From Cellulomonas edaphi (GTDB taxonomy: Bacteria; Actinomycetota; Actinomycetes; Actinomycetales; Cellulomonadaceae), in contig NZ_JAUCGR010000002.1 of NCBI RefSeq assembly GCF_030362815.1, positions 868,001 through 932,000 of the forward strand: a stretch of 64,000 nucleotides of DNA. Direction: 5' to 3'. How positions within the stretch are numbered: the first letter of the stretch is position 1; every line of letters starts with the position of its first letter. The position numbers and the translations under genes are program-made. Below, in pieces: positions 46,971-56,321 of this stretch. The notes under the pieces were generated by a model. It was given only the letters and a program-made list of their open reading frames with translations. It did not search any database and had not been told where the DNA came from.

Positions 46971-49900
46971 CTACGTCGTGCGTTCACCCGGCGGCTTCCC
47001 CACACCGTGGGCCTCCGCGAGGTCGCGGATCTTCTCGACGACGCGCGCCGAGCTGTGGTCGTCCACACGGTCGAAGAAGATCCGCCTCTTGAAGTCGTAC
47101 GCCGGGTCCGTCTCCCCCGTGAGCACCGAGCCCAGCGCCGCCTTCACGTCCTCGAAAGTCTGGCAGACCGGACCCGGGAACACGTGGTCCAGGTCGTAGA
47201 ACGTGCCGCGCTCCATGAGGTAGGCCTGGTAGTCGTACGCGAAGCTGATCGCCGGCTTGCCCGTCAGCATGTAGTCGATGAACGCGCTCGAGTAGTCGGT
47301 GACGAGCGCCGACGAGACCCGGTAGAGCACCTCCACGTTGGGGAACGCCGCGTCGGAGAGGTCGACCATGGGCACCCCGGCCAGCTGCTGGCTGTACAGG
47401 TGGGCCTTGTCGGCCATGTGCTCGCGGACCCCCAGGACGGCGTTGTTCGTCTCGAGCCACTCGCCCAGCCAGCTGATCTCCTCCGGGCTGAAGTGGTAGT
47501 ACCCGCCGGTCTGCGCGTTGCGGAACGTCGGCATGAAGAGCACGAGCATGCGGCCGTCCACGATCGTGCGCAGGCGCTCGAGCTCTGCCTGGAAGTCGGC
47601 GGGCAGCTCGTCCTCCGCGCGCAGGATGAAGTCGTTGCGGGGCAGGCCCGTGTTCCACACCTGGTGGATGGTCAGCGGGTAGAAGGCCGCGGCCATCGCG
47701 AGCGAGTCGACCTTCGAGGAGCTGATCACCGCGCGGTAGCTCGCGGTGTCCGCGGCGACCTTGTCCAGGGCCCCCAGGAAGTCGGCCGAGGCGTAGCTGA
47801 TCCGCTTCAACGGGATGCCGTGCCACACCTGGATCAGGTTGTGCAGCTCTGCCGAGACGGGGTAGACGAGGTTTCGGCTCCTGCTGTGCTTGATCAGGAT
47901 GTTCCCCGAGCGCATCAGGCGGTGCTGCCCCTCGGGGCTCTGCAGCGGCATGACCTCGACGTTCACGCCGTCGACCGTGACGTCGAGGCCGCGCGTGAGC
48001 ACGATCTTCTTGATCGTCGGGTCGTCCTTGACCGCCTCGAAGATGGCGCGCTCGTTGCCCGAGAAGCGCTTGGTGAAGGCGCACACGGGGAACGCCCACC
48101 AGCTGGCGTGCTTGGGACTTCTCACGTCGGCCTCGGCGAACTCCGCCGGCGTCAGGAGCACGTCCGGGACGGGCTCGTCGGCCACGCCGTCCTCGCCCCC
48201 GATCCCGAGGGTGCGCCGCAGCTTCTCGGGATCGGTGACCCGGCGCAGGTTCCGGTCGAACATCTCGACGTCGGCGTCGGGCGCCTTGGCGAGCACCCGC
48301 TCCTTCCACGAGTCCAGCCGCGGCACGTTGTAGTGGTTCTCCGCGAGGAGGTACCGCTTGAGCACCGGGAAGCCCTCGTCGAGCAGGCGGAAGTACCACT
48401 CGCTGTAGACGGGATGGAACGGGTAGACCTTCGAGACGAACGTGTCGAACTGGTGACCGTGGTGGATCAGCCACCGGGTGAGGCCGATCTCGTACGCCTT
48501 GACGATCGTGCGCTTGTTGGTCTGGCGCGTCACCGAGCCGATGTAGCGACGGAACTCGGGGTCCGTGATCACCGGCTGGCGGTAGGCCACGAAGTAGGAG
48601 CCGAGGTGGAAGTCGTAGGTGTAGTCCCGCTCGAACGCGTCGACCAGCGACGTGCGCACGGAGGTCACCGGGATCGGCTCGAGGAACTGGTTGACCGGCA
48701 TGTGCCGGGTCTGCGCCATGCCCTTGGTGGCCTGCAGCGCCCACCAGTCCGCGCGGCGCGCGCCCATCTCCGCGAAGACCTGGTCGAGCGGACGCAGCAG
48801 GTAGCAGCTGTCGTTGACCAGCAGCAGCTCGTCGTACTGCTCGATGACGTCCCACCCGACGGCCTCGACCAGTCGTGCGTAGGAGCCGAAGTCGTACTCG
48901 CCGTGCCGGACGGCCCACGCCGCCCGGGTCACGCCCTCGAGCTTGGCCAGCTCCGAGTCCGGCATGTCGGAGTCGGCCCAGTAGTACACGTCGGCGTACT
49001 TCGAGAGCTCGGTCAGGTAGGCGACAACGTAGTCGTCGACGATCCCCTGCGCGTCGTAGGCCGCGAAGAGGCACACGCGCCGGACCGAGGCCGGGTCGGG
49101 CAGCTCGAAGCCGGTGCCCAGCTCGCGCGACGGCGTGAGCGACGGGCGCGTGCTGAGGCCCTCGCGCTTGCCCTGCGCCTCGTAGTGGGCGAGCGGGGCG
49201 ACACCCTCGTCGATCAGGCCCATGTGCTTGGCCCAGTACCACCACGTGTCGAACGCGGGCGACGGGTTGCGGAACTCGCGCCACCCGAACTCGCTGTAGT
49301 GCGCCAGGCCGTTGCCCCGGATGCCCGGGTTCATCTGGCGGTAGTACTCGGTGTCGAACATCGTCGACGGGTTGAGCCCCGCGGCCGCGCCGGTCGTGAC
49401 GTAGTGCTCGACGGGGTCCACGCCGGCAGGCAGGTCCGGCACCTGCGAGCGGTAGTACTCCACGTCGAACGTGCCCGCCTCGACGATGGCTTCGACCGGC
49501 GTGCGGCGACGCAGGCTGACGTGCCCCTCGGCGGTGGTGAACCAGCGCCGCGACCAGCCGGGGGCGATCGCCGACGAGAGCTCGACACCTGCCGCGAGCC
49601 GGCGGCGGACGCGCGTCATGCCGGCGGCGTCGTCGTTGCCGACGAACACGTCGACCACCTCGGACCCGAACGAGGCCAGGTGCTCGATCGCGACGACGGC
49701 CTCGTACTCGACGCTGTCGCCCTGGAGCTCGACGACGACCTCGCGCCTGGTGCTGCTGCCCATGAGCACCAGGGACGAGCCCGGCGCGGCGGGACCGGCG
49801 TCGCGGACGACGAGCCGGGCCGCCGCTCCGACCTGCTCGAGCCGCGCGAGCCGCGCGCGCGTGTCACGCGGCTGGTCGTGACGGTCGTGCGGCACCTCGA

Positions 49901-50363
49901 TGCTGACGTTCCCCTTGCGCGTCACGTACCAGCGGGCGGCACCCGAGCTCGGCGACCTGCCCGCCGTCTGCAGCTGCCCGTTGGCCGCGGAGAGCCGCCG
50001 CCACCCGCTCGGCTCCTGCGCGAAGAGCGGCTCCAGCCACAGGTCGACCACCTCGCCCGCGAACCAGGACAGCCATTCGTCGCCGAGCTCCACGGTCGCG
50101 GTGCCCTCGCCGAGCGTCGTCTGCAGGGCGCGCACGTCACCGTTGGTGCGCCCGGCCAGGACCAGGGAGATGCCGCGGAACGCCTCGCCCGGCACCGCCA
50201 GCGTGAGCTGCCAACCGCCGGACACCCGCGTGAGGCTCTCGACCGACCAGTCCGGCGCCGGGTTGGACCCGTCGACGGCGCCGCCACCGATGCCGTCGCG
50301 CAGCCGCGACTTGATCGGTGCAGGTGCGATCCGGGCCGCGAGTCCGCGCACGGTCTTCTTCAT
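46971..50363 (-). CDS. RgpF-like rhamnan glycosyltransferase fused to CDP-glycerol glycerophosphotransferase
   Basis: A 1130-residue protein. Residues about 38-296 form two similar beta-rich units, ending RWYVTRKGNVSIEV (144) and RWFTTAEGHVSLRR (283). Residues 299-412 hold three copies of an FDxxYY...HYxxxG motif often linked to RgpF proteins. About 428-720 is the rhamnan synthesis F domain (CLFAAYDAQGIVDDYVVAYL, LLLVNDSCYLLRPLDQVFAE). About 745-1120 is a TagF/TarF-type glycerophosphotransferase (LIQVWHGIPLKRI, LVLFMPTFRN, ALVTDYSSAFIDYMLTGKP). It therefore joins a sugar-transfer and a polyol-phosphate-transfer module in one chain. It lies 57 bases after the ABC exporter ATPase. Confidence 0.85.
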   Translation of the reverse strand: MKKTVRGLAARIAPAPIKSRLRDGIGGGAVDGSNPAPDWSVESLTRVSGGWQLTLAVPGEAFRGISLVLAGRTNGDVRALQTTLGEGTATVELGDEWLSWFAGEVVDLWLEPLFAQEPSGWRRLSAANGQLQTAGRSPSSGAARWYVTRKGNVSIEVPHDRHDQPRDTRARLARLEQVGAAARLVVRDAGPAAPGSSLVLMGSSTRREVVVELQGDSVEYEAVVAIEHLASFGSEVVDVFVGNDDAAGMTRVRRRLAAGVELSSAIAPGWSRRWFTTAEGHVSLRRRTPVEAIVEAGTFDVEYYRSQVPDLPAGVDPVEHYVTTGAAAGLNPSTMFDTEYYRQMNPGIRGNGLAHYSEFGWREFRNPSPAFDTWWYWAKHMGLIDEGVAPLAHYEAQGKREGLSTRPSLTPSRELGTGFELPDPASVRRVCLFAAYDAQGIVDDYVVAYLTELSKYADVYYWADSDMPDSELAKLEGVTRAAWAVRHGEYDFGSYARLVEAVGWDVIEQYDELLLVNDSCYLLRPLDQVFAEMGARRADWWALQATKGMAQTRHMPVNQFLEPIPVTSVRTSLVDAFERDYTYDFHLGSYFVAYRQPVITDPEFRRYIGSVTRQTNKRTIVKAYEIGLTRWLIHHGHQFDTFVSKVYPFHPVYSEWYFRLLDEGFPVLKRYLLAENHYNVPRLDSWKERVLAKAPDADVEMFDRNLRRVTDPEKLRRTLGIGGEDGVADEPVPDVLLTPAEFAEADVRSPKHASWWAFPVCAFTKRFSGNERAIFEAVKDDPTIKKIVLTRGLDVTVDGVNVEVMPLQSPEGQHRLMRSGNILIKHSRSRNLVYPVSAELHNLIQVWHGIPLKRISYASADFLGALDKVAADTASYRAVISSSKVDSLAMAAAFYPLTIHQVWNTGLPRNDFILRAEDELPADFQAELERLRTIVDGRMLVLFMPTFRNAQTGGYYHFSPEEISWLGEWLETNNAVLGVREHMADKAHLYSQQLAGVPMVDLSDAAFPNVEVLYRVSSALVTDYSSAFIDYMLTGKPAISFAYDYQAYLMERGTFYDLDHVFPGPVCQTFEDVKAALGSVLTGETDPAYDFKRRIFFDRVDDHSSARVVEKIRDLAEAHGVGKPPGERTT

Positions 50364-50420
50364 ACTGGGTGATCTCCCGAGGGGTGTGTCGATGTGTCTC
50401 TCGGCGGTGCCCGCAGCGAG

Positions 50421-51278
50421 CTAGCGCGACGCGCCGTCCTGCGCCCGGACGAACGCCTTGTAGGCGGCGCAGACCTCGGCCGACGGGCCGTCCATGACCA
50501 GCTTGCCCTGATGTACCCAGAGCGTGCGCGAGCAGATGCTCTCGATCGTCGCCAGCGAGTGGCTCACGAGGAAGACGGTGCCCGCCTGGTCGCGGATCGC
50601 GTCGATGCGGGCCTTGCTCTTCTTGCGGAACGCGGCGTCGCCCGTGGCCAGCGCCTCGTCGATCATGAGGACGTCCGGCACGGCCGCCGAGCTGATCGCG
50701 AACCGCAGGCGCGCGCCCATGCCGGACGAGTAGGCCTTCATGGGCAGGTAGATGGCGTCGCCGATGCCGGAGAAGTCGACGATCTCGTCGAACCGCTCGC
50801 GGACCTCGTCAGGGGTCAGGCCGAGCGCCAGGCCGCCGATCATGACGTTGCGCTCACCCGTGAGGGAGCCCATGAGCACGGCGTTGACGCCGAGCAGCGA
50901 CGGGTCGCCCGAGACGTAGACCGCGCCGTGGGTGGGCGGGATGAGGCCGGCGATCGCGCGCATGAGCGTGCTCTTGCCCGAGCCGTTGATGCCGACCACA
51001 CCGATGGACTCGCCGTGGCGCGCGACGAACGACACGCCCTTGATGGCCTCGACCGACGTGACGCCGCCGACGTGGGTGCGCCCGCCGCTCAGGAAGCGCT
51101 TGAGCACCCCGGGCTTCTGGCCGGTCGCGTTGCCCACACGCTTGCCGCCGAACACGCGATAGGTGACGTACAGGTCGTCGACCACCAGCGACGGCGAGCC
51201 CAGCGCCTTGCCGTCCTCGGCGAGCGGGGTCAGGTCGTCGGCGTCGACCTCGAAGTCGATCTCCTCGGGGATGCTCAT
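50421..51278 (-). CDS. polysaccharide/teichoic acid export ABC ATPase
   Basis: A 285-residue ABC ATPase of the Wzt/TagH/RfbB group: Walker A GINGSGKSTLMRAIAGL, signature YSSGMGARLRF (in place of LSGGQ), Walker B PDVLMIDEALATGDAAF and the H-loop VSHSLATI. A 35-residue acidic N-terminal extension precedes the domain, and there is no C-terminal carbohydrate-binding module, so export is likely not sensing a chain terminus as in Wzt. The ATG overlaps the permease stop by one base. The pair should flip lipid-linked polymer across the membrane. Confidence 0.9.
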   Translation of the reverse strand: MSIPEEIDFEVDADDLTPLAEDGKALGSPSLVVDDLYVTYRVFGGKRVGNATGQKPGVLKRFLSGGRTHVGGVTSVEAIKGVSFVARHGESIGVVGINGSGKSTLMRAIAGLIPPTHGAVYVSGDPSLLGVNAVLMGSLTGERNVMIGGLALGLTPDEVRERFDEIVDFSGIGDAIYLPMKAYSSGMGARLRFAISSAAVPDVLMIDEALATGDAAFRKKSKARIDAIRDQAGTVFLVSHSLATIESICSRTLWVHQGKLVMDGPSAEVCAAYKAFVRAQDGASR

Positions 51279-52303
51279 CAGTCGCGACCGTAGCGCTCTT
51301 CGCCGCGCCAGAAGACGAGGAAGCCGAAGACCACCGCGACGAGCGCCCACCCCGCGCCCACGATCCACATGACGGGGTCGAGGGGGATCGTGGGCTCGTT
51401 GAGGACCGTGGACCGGGCCATGTTGAGGAACACCGCCACGGGCTGGTAGGTGAGCACGCCCGCCAGCGCCTCGTTCTTGATGTAGTGGTCGACGCTGAAC
51501 AGCACGCCGGAGGCGTAGAAGACGAAGCGCAGCACGAACGGGATCACGTTGCCGAGGTCCGGCGTGATCGCGACCCAGCGCGCGACGAAGAACGCGCAGC
51601 CGGTGTTGAACACCCACATGAGCCCGACCGCCACGGGGAGCAGCAGCAGCCGCCAGGTGATCGGCACGTCGCCCTGCTTGGGCAGGAGCCCGGAGAGCCA
51701 GGACACGACGCACATCACCACGAGCGCGGGGCCGAGGGTCGCGAGCTCGGTGATCGTGGTGGAGATGGGCAGCGCCGCCCGCGGGAAGTGCACGGACCGC
51801 ACGAGACTCATGTTGTTCTTGAGGGAGTTCGCGCCGGAGGTCACGGACGAGTCGAAGAACCGGTAGATGAACACGCCGGTGACGATGAACGCGATGCCGT
51901 TCTCCGTCCCCCGGGTGGTCTTGATGAGGATCCCGAAGATGAAGACGTAGACCAGCGAGTTCAGCAGGGGGTTGAGCACCGACCACAGCTGGCCCAGGTA
52001 CGAGCCCTGGTTGCGCGCGTACGCCTTGGCGGAGCCGAGCGTGCGGATGAACGCGCGTCGGGCCCACAGGGCGCGCACGTACTCCGTCAGCGGCGGCCGC
52101 ACACCCATCTGCCGCAGACCGCTGGCCTGGGCGATCGCGCGCATCTCGTCGGCGTCGGCCAGGGGTCCGAGCGGGTCCGGGAGCGCACCGCCGACCGGGG
52201 CCGGAAGCGGCGGCCGCGCGGGGACGACGACGACCCCCTCGGCATCAGCCGGCCCCGAGACGGCCGGTGTCTCGCGTCCAGCGGACTGCGTACGAGCAGG
52301 CAC
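51278..52303 (-). CDS. polysaccharide/teichoic acid export ABC permease
   Basis: A 341-residue ABC-2 permease with six helices in the C-terminal 260 residues. Family features are RNQGSYLGQLWSVLNPLLNS and LVYVFIFGILIKTTRG (helix 1-2), SLKNNMSLVRSVHFPRAALP and LTYQPVAVFLNMARS. An N-terminal cytoplasmic extension of about 80 Pro/Ala-rich residues is unusual; GTG 52303 is taken as the furthest upstream sensible start but has no clear ribosome-binding site, so the extension may be shorter. Partner of the ATPase at 50421-51278. Confidence 0.88.
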   Translation of the reverse strand: MPARTQSAGRETPAVSGPADAEGVVVVPARPPLPAPVGGALPDPLGPLADADEMRAIAQASGLRQMGVRPPLTEYVRALWARRAFIRTLGSAKAYARNQGSYLGQLWSVLNPLLNSLVYVFIFGILIKTTRGTENGIAFIVTGVFIYRFFDSSVTSGANSLKNNMSLVRSVHFPRAALPISTTITELATLGPALVVMCVVSWLSGLLPKQGDVPITWRLLLLPVAVGLMWVFNTGCAFFVARWVAITPDLGNVIPFVLRFVFYASGVLFSVDHYIKNEALAGVLTYQPVAVFLNMARSTVLNEPTIPLDPVMWIVGAGWALVAVVFGFLVFWRGEERYGRD

Positions 52304-52461
52304 GTGGGGTGGGGCCAATCTGTCGGGGACCGGGCGCCGGTCCGGCCGCACGAAGCGCCCGGACCGATAGCCACATAGTAGACGCCGCCCGCCGCCCGGC
52401 CGGTGCGAGGCGGTGTGACCCTCGCCCGGAGCGAGCGGCCCGGCGCGTGCGCAGTCCCGCC

Positions 52462-55107
52462 TCAGCGCCCGAGGACGATCCCCGAGACGCGGACGAGCTT
52501 GCGATCCACGGTGATCAGCACGACGGTGCCGCTCCGCGCGGACGGCAGCGTGATGTCGACGTGACGGTGCGCCGAGCTGGTGGTCCCGGCGGTCGAGACG
52601 GTGGCCACCGTCGTGGAGCCCACGCGCACCTTGAGGCGCCCGCGCCCCGGGGCCGAGTCGACGATGAGCCTGATGGCCCGCACGTTCCTGGCCGACTTCA
52701 CGCTCAGCGTGCGCCCGGGCGTCGCGGCCTGCCACACCTGGTCGCGGAACCACGCGTCGCCGTGCTTGGTGCTCCACCCGGCCGAGCGCACGACGAGCGA
52801 GCTCGCCACCGGTCGGGTCGCCGGCGCGTAGGCCGCGATGCCGCTGCGGCCGCCCGCGCCGACCGCGCGAACCCCGACCACCCACGTGCGACCGGTGGGC
52901 CCCATGGACTGGGTGTACGAGGTGCCCGTGGTGGTCGCCACCTTGGTCCACGCGGACAGCGACGCGCCGTGCGCGGCGCCGCGCACGAAGACCTCGTACC
53001 GGGTCGCCGTCGCCACCGGGCGCCAGCGGTAGGTGGAGCTGGTCGCCTCCCGGAAGGGGGCCTGCGACGCGGTCAGCGCGACCCGCACCGGGGAGGCGGG
53101 CGGGAGGTTCCCGAGACCGATGGGCCGGGTCCCCACCGCCGTGCGGGGCAGCGCCACGGCGAAGACGCGCACCGGGCCTGTGCCCTTCACGACCCGCAAG
53201 GAGATCGTCCCGGACACGGACCTGCCGAAGTCCAGGCGCACGACCGCCCGCGCGTGCGAGGTGGCCGACCGCGTGTCGAGGTAGCCGAGCCGCGTCGAGC
53301 CCACGCGCACCTCGAGCCGTCCCTGGGCGGGTCCCGTCGGCGCCTGGAGCACCACGGCACGCGCTTGCTTGACCGACCGCACCGTGAGCGCCGCGCCCGC
53401 GGTCGTGGCGCGGTAGGACTGGAGGCCCGCGGTCTTGAACACCGTCCAGGTGCCCGACCGGGAGATCGCCGACCAGTCGACCATCCGGGTGACCTGTCCG
53501 ACGACGGTCACGGCGCCGCGGCGGCCCTTCGCGTCGATCCCCCGCACGGCGATGACCCGGGTGCGCCCGGCGTCCGTGGAGATGGACGCCGACGTCGTCC
53601 CCACGGTGGCCAGCACGGTCCAGGCGCGGCCGTCGTCCATGCCGTAGGTGAGCCCCGACGAGCGGGTGAGCACCTGGTAGGAGGTCGCGCCGGCCACCGC
53701 GTGCCACCGGTACCTCGAGGTCTGCGACCACTGCACGGGCGCCTGCGTCGAGCTCGGCGCCACCACGACGGGCGCCGCGAGCGCGACGACCGGCTCGCCG
53801 TACCGCGTGACGGCCGCGTCCACCTTCTTCTTGACCGCCGTCCGGATGGCGGGGAGCTTCTCCCAGAGCCGCCACCCCGGGCACGCCGTGTAGTTGGTGT
53901 CGCGGTGCCCCAGGATCACCGGCACGGTCACCGTCGTGCCGCCCTTGGCGCGGGTGCCGCTGCCCGTGCTGTCCCCCGTGATGAGGGTGGTCCTGCCGGT
54001 CGCGTTGAGGCCGTGCGCGTACGCCTGCCAGGCGAACACCTTGACGATGGAGGAGACCATCGCGGCCGGCGGGTTGCCGTCCTGGAAGTTGCCCATCGCC
54101 GACACCCCGATGGTGCCGGTGTTGTACCCGCCGGCCTGCGCCCCGATCGGCAGGTCGTGGATCGCGTCGCGCCGGCCCTGATAGATGGTGCCGAAGCGGT
54201 CGACGAGGAACTGGTAGCCGATGTCCGGCCAGTCCCTGCTGCCGGTGTGGAACGCGTAGATGCCGCGCACGATCGAGGCCGACTGCGCGCGCGTGTAGCT
54301 GTTGGTCCCCGCGGTGTGGTGCAGGTACATCGCGGAGAGCTTCGCGGAGACCTCGGGCCACGGGCGACCGCGCTTCTCGTTCGCGCCCCACTGCGCGCGC
54401 GTGACGATCGTGGGCCGCATCACGTCGCCCGTGTGCCGCGTGGTGGTGGCCGCGGCGGGGTCCTCGGCGGTGGGCTCGGCTGCGGGCTCGGCTGCGGGCT
54501 CGGCGGCCGCGGGTGCGGGTTCGGCAGGGTCGCTCACCGCGGCGGCCGGGGCGCCCATCTCGACGACGTCCAGGCGCAGGCCCGCGGGCTCGACCGACCC
54601 GTCCGCCGTCGCGACGCGCACCTGGGCCGCGTCCGCACCCGCCGTGACCAGCGGCTCGGTGCCGGGCCGTTCGCCGGGGACGCCGGCCTCGACCGTGTCG
54701 AGCTCCTGCCAGGGCGTCCAGGTCCCGTTCTCCCGGACGCGGACCGCCACCTGGGTGACGTCGACGTCCTGGCCCGGGTCCCACGTCACGCCGGCGACCA
54801 GGAACCGCGCCGTGAACGTGCGGGCGCCGAGCGCCACGACGTCGTCCGGGTCGACGGGCTCCGTGCCGGGGTCGGACGCGCTGGCCGACTCCCCCTCGGC
54901 GTCCGCGAACGCGGAGGCGTCGCGGGCCGCCCGGTCGTCGATGCCGTCGACGCCGATGCTCGTGACGTGCGGCTCGGTGACCGGCGCCGGGACCGGGGCC
55001 GCCGTGCTCGAGGGCGCGGGTGCCGCGTCCTGGGCCCCGGCCGGCGTCGCCACCACCGTGAGGGCCACCGCCGGTGCGACCATCGCCGCGAGAAGTCGTC
55101 GGACCAT
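52462..55107 (-). CDS. secreted PGRP-type N-acetylmuramoyl-L-alanine amidase
   Basis: An 881-residue exported protein. The signal peptide is 1-25 (VALTVVATPAGAQ). A beta domain (about 90-190) and an EPAAEPAAEP repeat linker precede an Amidase_2/PGRP domain (about 231-410). The domain has zinc ligands His263/264 (YLHHTAGTN), GYQFLVDRFGTIYQGR and GHRDTNYTACPG. The C-terminal half contains repeated fibronectin/Ig-like and carbohydrate-binding-like units (RYRWHAVAGATSYQVLTR, TYRWRPVATATRYEVFVR, VRAIRLIVDSAPGRGRLKVR). It cleaves peptidoglycan stem peptides, probably for wall turnover. It diverges from rmlB. Confidence 0.9.
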   Translation of the reverse strand: MVRRLLAAMVAPAVALTVVATPAGAQDAAPAPSSTAAPVPAPVTEPHVTSIGVDGIDDRAARDASAFADAEGESASASDPGTEPVDPDDVVALGARTFTARFLVAGVTWDPGQDVDVTQVAVRVRENGTWTPWQELDTVEAGVPGERPGTEPLVTAGADAAQVRVATADGSVEPAGLRLDVVEMGAPAAAVSDPAEPAPAAAEPAAEPAAEPTAEDPAAATTTRHTGDVMRPTIVTRAQWGANEKRGRPWPEVSAKLSAMYLHHTAGTNSYTRAQSASIVRGIYAFHTGSRDWPDIGYQFLVDRFGTIYQGRRDAIHDLPIGAQAGGYNTGTIGVSAMGNFQDGNPPAAMVSSIVKVFAWQAYAHGLNATGRTTLITGDSTGSGTRAKGGTTVTVPVILGHRDTNYTACPGWRLWEKLPAIRTAVKKKVDAAVTRYGEPVVALAAPVVVAPSSTQAPVQWSQTSRYRWHAVAGATSYQVLTRSSGLTYGMDDGRAWTVLATVGTTSASISTDAGRTRVIAVRGIDAKGRRGAVTVVGQVTRMVDWSAISRSGTWTVFKTAGLQSYRATTAGAALTVRSVKQARAVVLQAPTGPAQGRLEVRVGSTRLGYLDTRSATSHARAVVRLDFGRSVSGTISLRVVKGTGPVRVFAVALPRTAVGTRPIGLGNLPPASPVRVALTASQAPFREATSSTYRWRPVATATRYEVFVRGAAHGASLSAWTKVATTTGTSYTQSMGPTGRTWVVGVRAVGAGGRSGIAAYAPATRPVASSLVVRSAGWSTKHGDAWFRDQVWQAATPGRTLSVKSARNVRAIRLIVDSAPGRGRLKVRVGSTTVATVSTAGTTSSAHRHVDITLPSARSGTVVLITVDRKLVRVSGIVLGR

Positions 55108-55181
55108 GGGTGTGCCTCCCTCGCACGCGCCCCCGCCGGTTGCCGCGGGCGCCGTCCAGGGTACGTCGCTCGATAGGGTGA

Positions 55182-56240
<1,059 letters not shown>

Positions 56241-56253
56241 CCGGCGCCTCGCG

Positions 56254-56321
56254 CGGCGCCCTCGTCAAGCCCTTCGTCGGCGCCCTCCGTCAAACCCTTC
56301 GTCACCGCCGCCCGCGGGCGG
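56254..56321. repeat. direct repeat and palindrome between rmlB and SpoIID-like gene
   Basis: Two near-identical units (56254-56277 and 56278-56303, differing by one insertion and one substitution) are followed by a perfect 14-bp palindrome (56308-56321) that touches the stop codon of the SpoIID-like gene. The palindrome may terminate both convergent genes. Confidence 0.7.

Noticed and set aside
44988-50372. 1794-codon plus-strand open frame
   Set aside because: Runs antisense to the RgpF/TagF fusion and the GT2 and overlaps rmlC in another frame; the translation has no recognisable fold.
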